From NCBI GenBank assembly GCA_001596155.1, contig CP014771.1, positions 682,001 to 746,000 on the forward strand: DNA of 64,000 bases. The letters run 5' to 3'. Every line of letters starts with the position of its first letter. Positions within the stretch are counted from its first letter, which is position 1. Positions 36,080 to 45,083 of this stretch are shown one piece after another. The stretch is from Hymenobacter psoromatis (GTDB lineage Bacteria; Bacteroidota; Bacteroidia; Cytophagales; Hymenobacteraceae). A model generated the notes under the pieces. That model was not told the DNA's origin. It searched no databases and saw only the letters and a program-made list of their open reading frames with translations. The position numbers and the translations under genes are program-made.

Positions 36080-37009
36080 ATGTCTTTTTCGTTGGTCCTC
36101 CTTGGCCTTGCGCTGCTGACCTTGTTTCTGAGCTACGTTATCGTGCCGCAGGGCACGGTGGCGGTAGTCACCGTCTTCGGCAAATACCGGCGCGTGATGA
36201 TGCCGGGCCTGAATTTTAAGATGCCCTTTGTGGAGAATGTGTTCAAGCGCATCTCCATTCAAAACCGGTCATTAGAACTGGAATTTCAGGCCATTACCAT
36301 CGACCAGGCCAACGTCAACTTTAAGGCCATGCTGGTGTACTCGGTGCTCAACCAGGCCGACGAAACCATCAAAAACGTGGCCTTCAAGTTCGTGGATGAG
36401 CGCAGCCTCATGCAGGCGCTCATCCGCACCGTGGAGGGTAGCATCCGGGCCTTCGTGGCCACCCAGCGGCAGGCGGCGGTGCTGAGCCTGCGCGGCGAAA
36501 TCGTGCTGCACGTGAAGGACCAGCTCGATGAAACCCTCGAAAGCTGGGGCTACCATTTGATTGACCTGCAATTGAATGACATCGCCTTCGACGAGGAAAT
36601 TATGCGCTCGATGGCTAAAGTCGTGGCCAGCAACAACCTCAAGGCCGCCGCCGAAAACGAGGGCCAAGCTCTGCTCATCACCAAAACCAAGTCTGCCGAA
36701 GCCGAGGGCAACGCCATCAAGATTTCGGCCGAAGCCGAGAAAATCGCGGCGCAGCTGCGCGGGCAGGGGGTAGCGCTGTTTCGGGAGGAAGTGACCAAGG
36801 GCATGGCCCACGCCGTGCAGGAGCTGGCCGATAACAACCTGGACCCCAGCCTGGTATATTTCTCGATGTGGACCGAGGCCATCAAGCACTTTGCCGAGCA
36901 GGGCAAGGGCAACGTCATCTTCCTAGACGCGTCCAACGAAGGCCTCGAAAAAAACCTCAAGCAAATGACCGCCTTGCAGCACCTCGACCGCGGGGCCGAC
37001 CTGCGCTAG
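36080..37009 (+). CDS. SPFH/Band 7 (stomatin-like) membrane protein
   Basis: This 309-residue protein has one N-terminal membrane helix (LVLLGLALLTLFLSYVIV), then a Band 7 domain (VPQGTVAVVTVFGKYRRVMMPGL) and a long Ala/Glu/Lys-rich helical region (SAEAEGNAIKISAEAEKIAA) ending with LDASNEGLEKNL. SPFH proteins form membrane microdomain scaffolds. The ATG at 36080 is preferred to a TTG at 36020. It is monocistronic by spacing, followed by an AT-rich inverted repeat. Confidence 0.9.
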   Translation: MSFSLVLLGLALLTLFLSYVIVPQGTVAVVTVFGKYRRVMMPGLNFKMPFVENVFKRISIQNRSLELEFQAITIDQANVNFKAMLVYSVLNQADETIKNVAFKFVDERSLMQALIRTVEGSIRAFVATQRQAAVLSLRGEIVLHVKDQLDETLESWGYHLIDLQLNDIAFDEEIMRSMAKVVASNNLKAAAENEGQALLITKTKSAEAEGNAIKISAEAEKIAAQLRGQGVALFREEVTKGMAHAVQELADNNLDPSLVYFSMWTEAIKHFAEQGKGNVIFLDASNEGLEKNLKQMTALQHLDRGADLR

Positions 37010-37033
37010 GCGCGGAAATGGAATTGATTAAAA

Positions 37034-37090
37034 AGTAAAAAGGAAGAGTTAAAAATTTGGCGGTCAAATTTTTAACTCTTCCTTTTTACT
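37034..37090. repeat. Perfect AT-rich inverted repeat (family E)
   Basis: Arms 37034-37058 and 37066-37090 are 25-base exact reverse complements (AGTAAAAAGGAAGAGTTAAA onward) with a 7-base loop. It may double as a terminator for the SPFH gene. Confidence 0.92.
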
Positions 37091-37106
37091 TCCTCACAAA
37101 ATAGCC

Positions 37107-37910
37107 ATGCGTTACCTGTGCGTTGCGATTTTGGGGCTGGCGGCGCGCGCCGCCCAGGCCCAATTGCCGGCCGCCAGCCTCGCTTCGGGGCCCGATTCGA
37201 GCCGCTATGAAACGGCCCTCGACCAGCGCCGGGCCGGCTCCTACACTGACTCAACGGGGACCTGCACCGAAGAAATGGAGTGGGGTGAGCCCAGCGGCCT
37301 GGTGCGGGTGTACTACCCCTCAGGCCACCTTAAAGAATACGTGCCCTACGCCGACCTGGCGCGGGGTTACCGGTGGGGGGTAGCCACCTCGTGGTACGAT
37401 AATGGCCAGCTCAGCACCTGGCAGGCCTACCAGGAAGGCCGGCGCCACGGCCCGCTGCTGCTCTACTACGAGTCGGGCATGTTGAAGCGCCGCACCGAGT
37501 ACGTAGCCGGCAACGAGCTGCCTGGCAATTGTTATGATGCCGATGGTCAGGCTGTTGCGTACTTCCCGTACGAGCAATTGCCCCTCTACCCCGGTGGTCA
37601 CACCCAGCTCAACAAGGATATAAATAAAACCCTGCGCGTGCCCCGCCAGCTGCCGGGTTTCTACTACGGCCAGCATTATCTGGTTGACGTGGCTATTCAG
37701 GTGGCCGAAGACGGGAGTATTCAGAACCCGCAGGTGGCGGTATCGTCGCGGGTGCCCGCGCTCGACAAGGCAGTTCTCGCGGCGGTGGCCAGCCTCTCCA
37801 AGCGCTTCAACCCCGGCAAGCGCGATGGCCTGCTCGTGCAGTGCGTCTATCATTTGTCGGTCGAGATTGTCGGCCCCAACCCGCCAGCCAGGCGAGCCGA
37901 CAAACTCTGA
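37107..37910 (+). CDS. TonB C-terminal-domain protein with MORN-variant repeats
   Basis: This 267-residue exported protein has a signal peptide (ARAAQAQ). The middle carries repeats of the YYPSGHLKEY / WYDNGQLSTWQAY / YYESGMLKRRTEY type, which are MORN-variant repeats. The C-terminal roughly 90 residues resemble a TonB C-terminal domain (LVDVAIQVAEDGSIQNPQVA, then LDKAVLAAVASL). There is no N-terminal membrane anchor and no Pro-rich spacer, so it is not a classical TonB. Similar proteins are frequent in Bacteroidota; their role is unclear. Confidence 0.78.
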   Translation: MRYLCVAILGLAARAAQAQLPAASLASGPDSSRYETALDQRRAGSYTDSTGTCTEEMEWGEPSGLVRVYYPSGHLKEYVPYADLARGYRWGVATSWYDNGQLSTWQAYQEGRRHGPLLLYYESGMLKRRTEYVAGNELPGNCYDADGQAVAYFPYEQLPLYPGGHTQLNKDINKTLRVPRQLPGFYYGQHYLVDVAIQVAEDGSIQNPQVAVSSRVPALDKAVLAAVASLSKRFNPGKRDGLLVQCVYHLSVEIVGPNPPARRADKL

Positions 37911-37964
37911 GTCCAGCGAAAGCACAACTAAAACTTCGAAAAAACAGTAACTGTGCCCTGTGGC

Positions 37965-37972
37965 TACCTTTG
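37965..37972 (+). promoter_or_regulatory. Possible Bacteroidota -7 promoter box upstream of ompA-like gene
   Basis: TACCTTTG fits the TAnnTTTG consensus and lies about 120 bases before the OmpA-family start. No clear -33 TTTG is seen at the right distance, so this is tentative. Confidence 0.4.
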
Positions 37973-38092
37973 TGGCGGCCTCAGCATGCCCCTTGGCCTA
38001 TTTGGGGGGGGTAGGCGGGCCAGCGCAAGCATCCAGATGGGTACTACGCTCCTCGTTCTCAGTTATCTTTTTTCACCTTTCCTTTTTTTCTA

Positions 38093-39748
38093 ATGAAGCA
38101 CCCACTATACACCACAGCTCTACTTGGGCTGGGGATGCTGGCGGCAGTGCCGCGCAGCCACGCGCAGACTGTCGACCGCAAGTTCGGCGTCAGCGGCTAC
38201 GTGACGACTCTACAATACCGGGGCGACCTGGGCAGCAGTTTCTGGGACCTGCGCAACGCCACCTACGGCGGCGGCCTGACCCTGAGCCGCTATCTAACCA
38301 AAGGCTTAGACATCAACCTGTCGGCTAATCAGTCGCTGCTCCGCTTTCCGGGCCAGGACAACACGTTCGCTTCGCCCACCACGTCCGGCAACTACGCCAC
38401 GGCCCGCCGCTTCTCGGCCAACGTTACTACGTTTGGCCTGGGTTTCAAGCTGAAGCTGCTGCCCAATTCGCCGGTAGTCCCCTATATCCTGCTTCAGCCG
38501 GGTCTGGCATTGGTGTATTCTGACCGCTACGTTGCCACGGCGCCCAACGTGAGCAATCACACCAGCTTTGGTTCCTTCGATGGCCAGGCTGCGCTGGGTC
38601 TGGACTTTCACCTGTCGCCCGGTTTCGGCATTTTCGTGCAGGCCGGTCAGCACTTCCTCGACCGCGATGATGACCGTCTTGATGGCGTGAACAGCGGCAG
38701 CAGCAATTTCTGGGATAAATACGACCGCTACATGCAGTTCTCGGCCGGTGTGACGGCTAACCTCGGCAAAGCCAAGGACACGGACGGCGACGGCGTGCCC
38801 GACCGCAAGGACAAGTGCCCCGACACACCTTCGGGCGTGAAAGTGGATGCCAATGGCTGCCCGATTGACACGGACGGCGATGGCGTGCCCGACTACCAGG
38901 ACAAGTGCCCCGACGTGAAGGGCCTGGCGGCCCTGCAGGGCTGCCCCGACGCGGACGGCGACGGCGTGGCCGATGCCGACGACAAGTGCCCCAACACCCC
39001 GGCCGGCGTGCGCGTCGATGCCTCGGGTTGCCCGCTTGATGCTGACGGCGACGGCGTGCCCGACTACCTCGACAAGTGCCCCGGCACCCCGGCTGGCGTG
39101 AAAGTGGACGCCACCGGCTGCCCGCTCGACCGCGACGGCGACGGCGTGCCCGACTACGAGGACCGCTGCCCCGACCGGGCCGGCCCCGCTTCCAACAAAG
39201 GCTGCCCCGAGATTAAGGCGGAGGACAAGAAAATCCTCAACGAGGCCACGAAGTACATCAACTTCGACTTCAACAAGGCCACGCTGAAAGCCTCGTCGTA
39301 TCCGAAGCTGCAGCAGATGGTGCAGATTATGAACGAGTACCCGGACTACTCGCTCAGCATCGCTGGCCACACCGACAGCAAGGGGGCCGACGACTACAAC
39401 CTGCGCCTGAGCTACGAGCGCGCCGCCGCGGCCCGCAAGTACATGCTGGAGAAGGGCATTTCGGCCGACCGCATTGAGGCCCGTGGCTACGGGGAAACCA
39501 AGCCGATTGCCAGCAACAAGACGGCCGCTGGCCAGGCCCTGAACCGCCGGGTGGACTTCGACCCCTACCTGACGGGCGAGACGAACGCTGCCGAAGCCAA
39601 GTATGGCCCGGCCCCGACCATTTCGGACATCAAAGCTGAAGGCAAGAAACTGCCCGGCAAGAAGACCATCGGCACCGGTGCCCCCCGCAGCCGCAAGGCG
39701 CCGATGAAAAAGGCATCGATGAAAAAGGCTCCGGTGCGCAAAAAGTAA
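38093..39748 (+). CDS. OmpA-family outer-membrane protein with thrombospondin type-3 repeats
   Basis: This 551-residue protein has a signal peptide ending SHAQ, an N-terminal beta-barrel (to about residue 225), five Asp-rich calcium-binding thrombospondin-3 repeats of the DxDGDGVPDxxDKCPxTP type (about 230-365), and an OmpA peptidoglycan-binding domain (YINFDFNKATLK, IAGHTDSKGADDYNLRLSYE, RIEARGYGETKPIASN). The C-terminus is a Lys/Met/Ala-rich basic tail (APMKKASMKKAPVRKK). It anchors the outer membrane to peptidoglycan. A strong terminator follows, suggesting a single-gene transcript. Confidence 0.94.
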   Translation: MKHPLYTTALLGLGMLAAVPRSHAQTVDRKFGVSGYVTTLQYRGDLGSSFWDLRNATYGGGLTLSRYLTKGLDINLSANQSLLRFPGQDNTFASPTTSGNYATARRFSANVTTFGLGFKLKLLPNSPVVPYILLQPGLALVYSDRYVATAPNVSNHTSFGSFDGQAALGLDFHLSPGFGIFVQAGQHFLDRDDDRLDGVNSGSSNFWDKYDRYMQFSAGVTANLGKAKDTDGDGVPDRKDKCPDTPSGVKVDANGCPIDTDGDGVPDYQDKCPDVKGLAALQGCPDADGDGVADADDKCPNTPAGVRVDASGCPLDADGDGVPDYLDKCPGTPAGVKVDATGCPLDRDGDGVPDYEDRCPDRAGPASNKGCPEIKAEDKKILNEATKYINFDFNKATLKASSYPKLQQMVQIMNEYPDYSLSIAGHTDSKGADDYNLRLSYERAAAARKYMLEKGISADRIEARGYGETKPIASNKTAAGQALNRRVDFDPYLTGETNAAEAKYGPAPTISDIKAEGKKLPGKKTIGTGAPRSRKAPMKKASMKKAPVRKK

Positions 39749-39775
39749 GCGCGACCCAGCCATTCGGCTAAGTTG

Positions 39776-39816
39776 AAAAGCAGCTCGTTCCACGTTGGAA
39801 CGGGCTGCTTTTTTTG
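39776..39816 (+). terminator. Rho-independent terminator after ompA-like gene
   Basis: The stem AAAAGCAGCTCGTTCCA pairs with TTGGAACGGGCTGCTTTTTT across a short CG loop (with one wobble or mismatch) and runs into seven Ts. It begins 28 bases past the stop. It is the clearest intrinsic terminator in the window. Confidence 0.9.
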
Positions 39817-39924
39817 CGTAGCATAACTTTTAGCTTGTGCGTAGTCGGGCACAGGCCCCGGAATCGGCTTTAACTTGCGGCCACGTTGCGACGGTAATGC
39901 TCGCGACCGCTCACTTCTGCTTAT

Positions 39925-41382
39925 ATGGACGACGCTCTGCTTGCCAACTACCAGCCCGTGATTGGCCTGGAAGTACACGCTCAACTCTTGACGCACAGCA
40001 AGATGTACTCTTCGGATGAGAACGAGTACGGCTCCTTGCCCAATACTAACCTCTCGGTCATTACCCTCGGCCACCCAGGCACGCTGCCCCGCGTGAACCG
40101 CACGGCCGTGGACTACGCCCTGAAAATGGGCCTGGCCACCAATTGCCAGATTACCCGCGAGAACCTGTTTGCCCGCAAAAACTACTTTTATCCCGACCTG
40201 CCCAAGGGCTACCAGATTACCCAGGATAAAACCCCGATTTGCGTGGGCGGCCACGTCGATATCCGGCTGGCCGACGGCAGCACCCGCCGCATCGGCATCA
40301 CGCGCATTCACATGGAGGAAGACGCGGGCAAATCGATGCACCTGGCCGGCGAAACCGAAACCCTGGTGGACCTGAACCGCGCCGGCGTGCCGCTCATCGA
40401 GATTGTGAGTGAGCCCGACATCCGCACCGAGGAAGAAGCCTACGCCTACCTGGCCGAAATCAAAAAGCTGGTGCAGTACCTGGGCGTGTGCGACGGCAAC
40501 ATGGAGGAAGGCTCGCTGCGCTGCGATGCCAACGTGAGCGTGATGAAAAAGGACGCCACCGAGTACGGTACAAAGGTGGAAGTCAAAAACATGAACTCCT
40601 TTCGCAACGTGCAACGGGCCATCGAGTACGAGGTGCGGCGGCAGGTCGAAATCCTGGAAAACGGGGGGGTAGTAGATTCCGAAACGCGCGGCTTCGATGC
40701 CGCCACCGGCACCACTAACGGCCAGCGCTCGAAGGAAACGCTGAACGACTACCGCTACTTTCCCGAGCCCGACCTACCCCCCCTCCTCATCGACGATGCC
40801 TGGCTGCACCGCGTGCAGGCCGAATTGCCGGCCCTGCCGCAGCAGCTCTACGCCCGCTTCACCGGCGAGCTGGGCCTGAACGACTACGACGCCAACGTGC
40901 TGACTGACCAGAAGGATGTGGCCCTGTTTTTTGATGAGCTGGCCCGCCTCACGCCCAACGCCAAGGCCGCCGCCAACTGGGTGATGGGCCCCGTGAAGTC
41001 GTATCTCAACGAGCGCGCCCTGGACCTGGCCGATTTTCCCCTCGACCCCGGCCAGCTGGCGGGCATCATCGAGCTGATTGACGCCGGCAAGCTCAACTAT
41101 TCCGTAGCCAGCAAGCAGCTGTTCCCGTACCTGCTCGAACACCCCACGGCCAATGCCACCGGCGCGGCCGAGCAGTTGGGCCTGCTCACCCAGGCCGACG
41201 CCGGCGAGCTGGAAGCCCTCGTGCAACAGGTTCTAGCCGCCAACCCGGCCAAAGTGGCCGAGTACCGGGCCGGTAAAAAGTCGCTCACCGGCATGTTTAT
41301 GGGTGAGCTCATGAAGCTGACCGGTGGCAAGGCCGACCCCAAGCTGGCCAACCAATTGCTCCGCCAGGGGCTGGAGGGGTAA
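39925..41382 (+). CDS. gatB: Aspartyl/glutamyl-tRNA amidotransferase subunit B
   Basis: This 485-residue subunit of GatCAB converts Glu-tRNA(Gln) and Asp-tRNA(Asn) to their amide forms. It is full length, with the N-terminal YQPVIGLEVHAQL, the catalytic-cradle motifs KNYFYPDLPKGYQITQ and HMEEDAGKS, the segment EGSLRCDANVSV, and the C-terminal YqeY-like helical domain. It starts at the ATG at 39925 with no partner gat genes nearby, as is usual in Bacteroidota. A G6 run followed by TAG (the scattered oligomer) is embedded near 40666. Confidence 0.97.
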   Translation: MDDALLANYQPVIGLEVHAQLLTHSKMYSSDENEYGSLPNTNLSVITLGHPGTLPRVNRTAVDYALKMGLATNCQITRENLFARKNYFYPDLPKGYQITQDKTPICVGGHVDIRLADGSTRRIGITRIHMEEDAGKSMHLAGETETLVDLNRAGVPLIEIVSEPDIRTEEEAYAYLAEIKKLVQYLGVCDGNMEEGSLRCDANVSVMKKDATEYGTKVEVKNMNSFRNVQRAIEYEVRRQVEILENGGVVDSETRGFDAATGTTNGQRSKETLNDYRYFPEPDLPPLLIDDAWLHRVQAELPALPQQLYARFTGELGLNDYDANVLTDQKDVALFFDELARLTPNAKAAANWVMGPVKSYLNERALDLADFPLDPGQLAGIIELIDAGKLNYSVASKQLFPYLLEHPTANATGAAEQLGLLTQADAGELEALVQQVLAANPAKVAEYRAGKKSLTGMFMGELMKLTGGKADPKLANQLLRQGLEG

Positions 41383-41501
41383 GGAAGTTTGACCGCGCGC
41401 GTCTACCCAGGTGTTCGCGCCGGAACCCGCCGGCCCGTTTGCGTGTCCGCAGGGTAGCCGCGTGGCGCTACCCGTGCCAACCCGTTCTTATTCAGTAGTA
41501 A

Positions 41502-42638
41502 ATGACTCATTTTATGAAACCTGCCCTCGTTGCCGTGGCGTTGCTCGGCCTCACCAATGCCTGCCAGAACGCCAGCGCCGCCGAAGGCTACCAGATAACC
41601 GGCCAGCTGCGCAACTTGCCGGCCGGCACCACTCTGCACCTTTCGGAGCTCACCAGCAGCCAGTTTGTGGAGCGCGGCACGGCCAAAACCGATGCCCAGG
41701 GCAAGTTCACCTTCAAAGGCACGCTGCCCGTTGCGGCGGCCGTGTATCAACTCAAGGTTGACGAGCCCAACCAGGTTCTCTTGGTGCTCGATAACAACAC
41801 CCACCTCACGCTCTCGGGCGATGCTAAAAGCCTACCCACCACCTACTCGGTGAAGGGCTCGAAAGACTCGGAGGTGATTCAGCAGCTGACGCGCACCATG
41901 AACGCCAGCCGCGACCAGATGCAGCGCCTGGCTCAGCGCTACAACGCCGCCGGCCAGGCCGGCCACGCCGATTCGCTGGCCGCTATCGAGCAGCAGTACA
42001 ACACGTTGCAGCGCGGCACGGCCAACCGCGCCAAGGCCGTGATTCGGCGCAATGCTACCTCGGTTGCCGCCGGCTTTGCCACGCTCAGCTTCGTGAGCCC
42101 CGACGACGATTTTGCGTTTGCCGACTCCATTGCCACGGTGCAGCGCAAGGCCCAGCCGGCCTCGCCCTTCACCCAGGCCCTCACCGAGCGCCTGGCCCCG
42201 CTGCGGGCCACGGCCATCGGCACCGAAGCCCCCGAAATCAACCTGGCCACGCCCGAGGGTAAAGCTCTCTCGCTCAAAAGCTTGCGCGGCAAGTACGTGC
42301 TGGTCGATTTCTGGGCCAGCTGGTGCGGCCCCTGCCGCCAGGAAAATCCCAACGTGGTGAAGGCCTACAACCAGTTCAAGGACCAGGGCAAAGGCTTCAC
42401 CATCTACAGCGTGTCTTTGGACCAGAAGAAGGAAAACTGGGAAAAGGCCATCGCGGCCGACCATTTAGTGTGGCCCAACCACGTTTCGGACCTGAAATTC
42501 TGGCAGAGCGCCGCCGCCGCCGCCTACGGCGTGCAGGCCATCCCGCAGTCCTTTTTGCTTGACCCGAGCGGGAAAATCATCGCCAAAAACCTGCGCGGCC
42601 CCGCCCTGGAAGCCAAGCTGGCCGAGGTGCTGAAGTAA
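41502..42638 (+). CDS. TlpA-like thiol-disulfide oxidoreductase lipoprotein with DUF4369 domain
   Basis: This 378-residue protein has a lipoprotein signal (lipobox TNAC), a DUF4369 beta-rich domain (YQITGQLRNLPAGTTLHLSE), a helical linker with a Gln-rich coiled region, and a C-terminal AhpC/TSA-type thioredoxin domain with WCGPC (Cys275, Cys278) and cis-Pro IPQSFLLDPSG. It is expected to act in periplasmic disulfide reduction or cytochrome maturation. The ATG at 41514 is an alternative start. It is flanked downstream by a family B palindrome. Confidence 0.92.
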   Translation: MTHFMKPALVAVALLGLTNACQNASAAEGYQITGQLRNLPAGTTLHLSELTSSQFVERGTAKTDAQGKFTFKGTLPVAAAVYQLKVDEPNQVLLVLDNNTHLTLSGDAKSLPTTYSVKGSKDSEVIQQLTRTMNASRDQMQRLAQRYNAAGQAGHADSLAAIEQQYNTLQRGTANRAKAVIRRNATSVAAGFATLSFVSPDDDFAFADSIATVQRKAQPASPFTQALTERLAPLRATAIGTEAPEINLATPEGKALSLKSLRGKYVLVDFWASWCGPCRQENPNVVKAYNQFKDQGKGFTIYSVSLDQKKENWEKAIAADHLVWPNHVSDLKFWQSAAAAAYGVQAIPQSFLLDPSGKIIAKNLRGPALEAKLAEVLK

Positions 42639-42645
42639 TAGCAAC

Positions 42646-42767
42646 CGTTTGTCCTTGCGAGCGCAACGAAGTGAAGCGCGGCAATCCTTCCTAATCGTCG
42701 GGGTAGTAACCCTAACGTGCAGGAAAGATTGCCGCGCTTCACTTCGTTGCGCTCGCAAGGACAAACG
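42646..42767. repeat. Long inverted repeat (family B)
   Basis: The 47-base arms at 42646-42692 and 42721-42767 differ at one position. The sequence is nearly the same as the repeat at 19128. It lies between two convergent genes, ending nine bases before the stop of the minus-strand gene, and may act as a bidirectional terminator. Confidence 0.95.
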
Positions 42768-42775
42768 TCTTTAAG

Positions 42776-43540
42776 CTACTTCGGAAACAGCCGCTGCAAG
42801 CCGCCCCACAGGCGCTTTTTGAGGCTCACGTCATACTCAATCATCTCGACCTCGGCACCGGCCAGGTAGGAGAGGCCCACGGCCGGAAACTGCACCGGCT
42901 CGTAAATCTGGGTGGTGCGCACGGCCACGTCGAGCAGGTTTTTGCCGAAGGCCAGGATGGTCGTGGCGGCGATTTCTTTGCGCAGGTTGGCCAGCGCCAC
43001 CGGGTAGGGGCCGTCCACGTTCACCAGCACCACGTCGGCCATCACCAGGCCAACGGCTTGCAGCAGCTTGTTGAGAAACACGTTGCGCGGCAGCTTCACG
43101 AACTGGGCGGGGGGTAGGCGCACCACCAGCACCACGCCCGCCACATTGGCACCCAGCGTGTCGAACGTCGTGAGCAGATAGGGTGCCACGACCAGCGCAT
43201 CGGCCGGGCCGGCGGGTGGCGCAACTGAAGGCTGCACCGGCGTGCTGACGGGAACTGGAATGGGCGCTGCCACCGGTGCCACTGGCGGGGGTAGGGGCGC
43301 GCTGGCTGGCAGCCTGGCCGGCGCGGCGGGGGGTAGGGGCACCACCGGCAAAACTGCGGCGGCCAGCGGGGCCGCGGCGGGCGCGGGTGGCGGTAACGCC
43401 GCGAACGCGGGTGTGGGTGCGGCCGCCGCTGGCTCACTTGTCACCAGCGGCTCCTCAGCCACGATGGGCATGTAGAGCGTCACGCCGGTGTAGAAGTTTT
43501 GCAGGAAGGCCAGGGTGCCGCTTTGCTCGTCCTCAGTCAT
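42776..43540 (-). CDS. Unrecognised protein with Pro/Ala-rich linker
   Basis: No function is assigned. The 254-residue protein has a short N-terminal segment (GTLAFLQNFYTGVTLYMPI), a low-complexity Pro/Ala/Val linker (about residues 28-115), and a folded C-terminal domain of about 135 residues (KLPRNVFLNKLLQAVGLVMA through LWGGLQRLFPK). Bacteroidota often carry short relatives of this last domain. The linker contains several copies of the G-run-TAGGG oligomer in the DNA. Its start lies 13 bases from the stop of the upstream thioesterase gene, which suggests an operon. Confidence 0.7.
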   Translation of the reverse strand: MTEDEQSGTLAFLQNFYTGVTLYMPIVAEEPLVTSEPAAAAPTPAFAALPPPAPAAAPLAAAVLPVVPLPPAAPARLPASAPLPPPVAPVAAPIPVPVSTPVQPSVAPPAGPADALVVAPYLLTTFDTLGANVAGVVLVVRLPPAQFVKLPRNVFLNKLLQAVGLVMADVVLVNVDGPYPVALANLRKEIAATTILAFGKNLLDVAVRTTQIYEPVQFPAVGLSYLAGAEVEMIEYDVSLKKRLWGGLQRLFPK

Positions 43541-43553
43541 GTATGATGAAGCG

Positions 43554-44072
43554 TTAGGTTAGCTCGAACAGCGCTTTCAACTCGGTGGCGTCGCTGGGCT
43601 TCATGCGGCCGGCCAGCACCAGGCGCAACTGGCGGCGGCGCAGGGCACCGTCATAGAGCACTATTTCGTTGGCGGTTTTGGGCACGGCCTCGGGCACGTC
43701 GATGGGGCGGCCCGACTGGTCCACGGCCACGAAGGTGAAAAACGCCTCGTTGGTTTTGAGTTTGGTGCCGCTCGGAATATCCTCGGCCCACACATCGATG
43801 TGCACCTCCATGCTGGAGCTGAACGCGCGCGTGACCTGCGCCTCCAGCGTCACCACGTTGCCCAGCTGGATGGGGTCGCGAAACGACACGTTATCGACCG
43901 AGGCCGTGACCACGATGCGGTTGGAATGCTTCTGGGCGGCGATGGCGGCGGCAATATCCATGAGGTGCATCATGCGGCCCCCCATCAGGTTATGGAGCGT
44001 GTTGGTATCGTTGGGCAGCACCAACTCAGTCATAATGACGAATGAGTCGGAGACGGGACGTTGCTTTTTCAA
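43554..44072 (-). CDS. Acyl-CoA thioesterase (hot-dog fold, YciA/BACH type)
   Basis: This 172-residue enzyme is predicted to hydrolyse acyl-CoA thioesters. It has the hot-dog core with catalytic-loop residues in NTLHNLMGGRMMHLMDIAAAIAA, VDNVSFRDPIQLGN and VDVWAEDI-like strands. The TTG at 44072 gives the usual family N-terminus (VSDSFVIMTELVLPNDTN); the ATG at 44033 would cut the first strand. It lies in a minus-strand unit with the Pro/Ala-linker protein. Confidence 0.92.
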   Translation of the reverse strand: MKKQRPVSDSFVIMTELVLPNDTNTLHNLMGGRMMHLMDIAAAIAAQKHSNRIVVTASVDNVSFRDPIQLGNVVTLEAQVTRAFSSSMEVHIDVWAEDIPSGTKLKTNEAFFTFVAVDQSGRPIDVPEAVPKTANEIVLYDGALRRRQLRLVLAGRMKPSDATELKALFELT

Positions 44073-44073
44073 G

Positions 44074-44228
44074 TAAAAATTAAAAATGATAAATTAAAAA
44101 TGGAGCAGCGGGTGGGATAAAATATGGCAGGATGAGAGAATGCCGTGCAAAGGTAAAGACGCTGCCTACCCCCCGCCCAGTAGTCAAGTCGCTTCACTTT
44201 TAATTTTTAATTCATACTTTATAATTCA
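44074..44228. repeat. AT-rich imperfect inverted repeat (family F)
   Basis: The left part (AAAAATTAAAAATGATAAATT region, about 44076-44102) pairs with the right part (CTTTTAATTTTTAATT, about 44197-44213, and beyond). About 90 GC-rich bases lie between. The right end overlaps the stop codon of the pcm gene. Boundaries are approximate. Confidence 0.65.
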
Positions 44229-44900
44229 AACAGCCCAGCCCGCCGCGCCCAGCAGGGGCACGAAGCGGCAGTCGCCGAAAGCTTCACGGGTGAAGGTTTC
44301 GGGGCCTTCGCGGGTGATGCGCAGCAGTTGTTGCTGGCCCATGTCGGCGGCGCCCACTGGCACCACCAGCCGCCCCCCAATGCGCAGCTGCCGCAGCAAA
44401 GCGGGGGGTAGGGCCGGCGCGCCCGCCGTGACCAGAATGCCATCGTAGGGCGCCAGGGCGGGCAGGCCCAGCGAGCCATCGCCCAAGTGCAGGCCCGCCG
44501 TGGGCAGGCCCAGCGCCGCCAGCCGCTGCCGGCCCCGCTCAAAAAGCACCGCGTTAAACTCGATACTCTGCACCTGGTCAGCAAGTTGGCACAGCACGGC
44601 AAACTGGTAGCCTGAGCCAGTGCCAATCTCTAAAATGCGCTGGCCGGGGCGCACTTCCAGCAGCTGGGTTTGGTAGGCCACGGTGCTGGGCTGCGAAATC
44701 GTCTGGCCTTCGCCAATGGGAAAGGCCTTGTCCTGGTAGGCGTGGGCCTCAAAAGCCGGGGCAAAAAACAGGTGGCGCGGCACCGCGCCAATGGCCGCCA
44801 GCACCCGCTCGTCGTGGATGCCACGCTGCGCGCGCAGCAGCGTAACCAGGCCGCGGCGCTGGCCGCGGTGGCGGTAGGTATCGGGTAGAGAAGGCGTAAT
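44226..44900 (-). CDS. pcm: Protein-L-isoaspartate O-methyltransferase, apparent ATT start
   Basis: This repair methyltransferase of about 225 residues converts isoaspartyl residues using AdoMet. Motifs present: GEGQTISQPSTVAYQTQLLE, the AdoMet loop ILEIGTGSGYQ, and GGRLVVPVG. The family N-terminus (DTYRHRGQRRGLVTLL, then IHDERVLAAIGAVPRHLF) is fully encoded upstream of the first GTG (44804). The frame has no ATG, GTG or TTG between that region and the upstream stop at 44919-44921. ATT at 44898-44900 is the best-placed candidate. The GTG at 44804 would remove about 30 conserved residues. Confidence 0.85.
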   Translation of the reverse strand: MTPSLPDTYRHRGQRRGLVTLLRAQRGIHDERVLAAIGAVPRHLFFAPAFEAHAYQDKAFPIGEGQTISQPSTVAYQTQLLEVRPGQRILEIGTGSGYQFAVLCQLADQVQSIEFNAVLFERGRQRLAALGLPTAGLHLGDGSLGLPALAPYDGILVTAGAPALPPALLRQLRIGGRLVVPVGAADMGQQQLLRITREGPETFTREAFGDCRFVPLLGAAGWAV

Positions 44901-45083
44901 GGGGTAGGAGATTAAGCGTTAAAAACTGATGGTTAAGCGTTGGAAATCAAGGCCCAGTAACAAGAAGCAGGTAGAAATTCTACCTCTTACCTCTCTATTC
45001 TTCCCTCTTAACACCCAACTCTACCATCCGGCCGACCTATTTTTGCGCAGCCCCACAAAAATACACGCTACCCGTTCCCCACC

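Noticed and set aside
38306..39793. A 495-codon minus-strand frame opposite the OmpA-like gene
   Set aside because: It arises from the periodic Asp/Gly codons of the thrombospondin repeats; it has no start context or family motifs.
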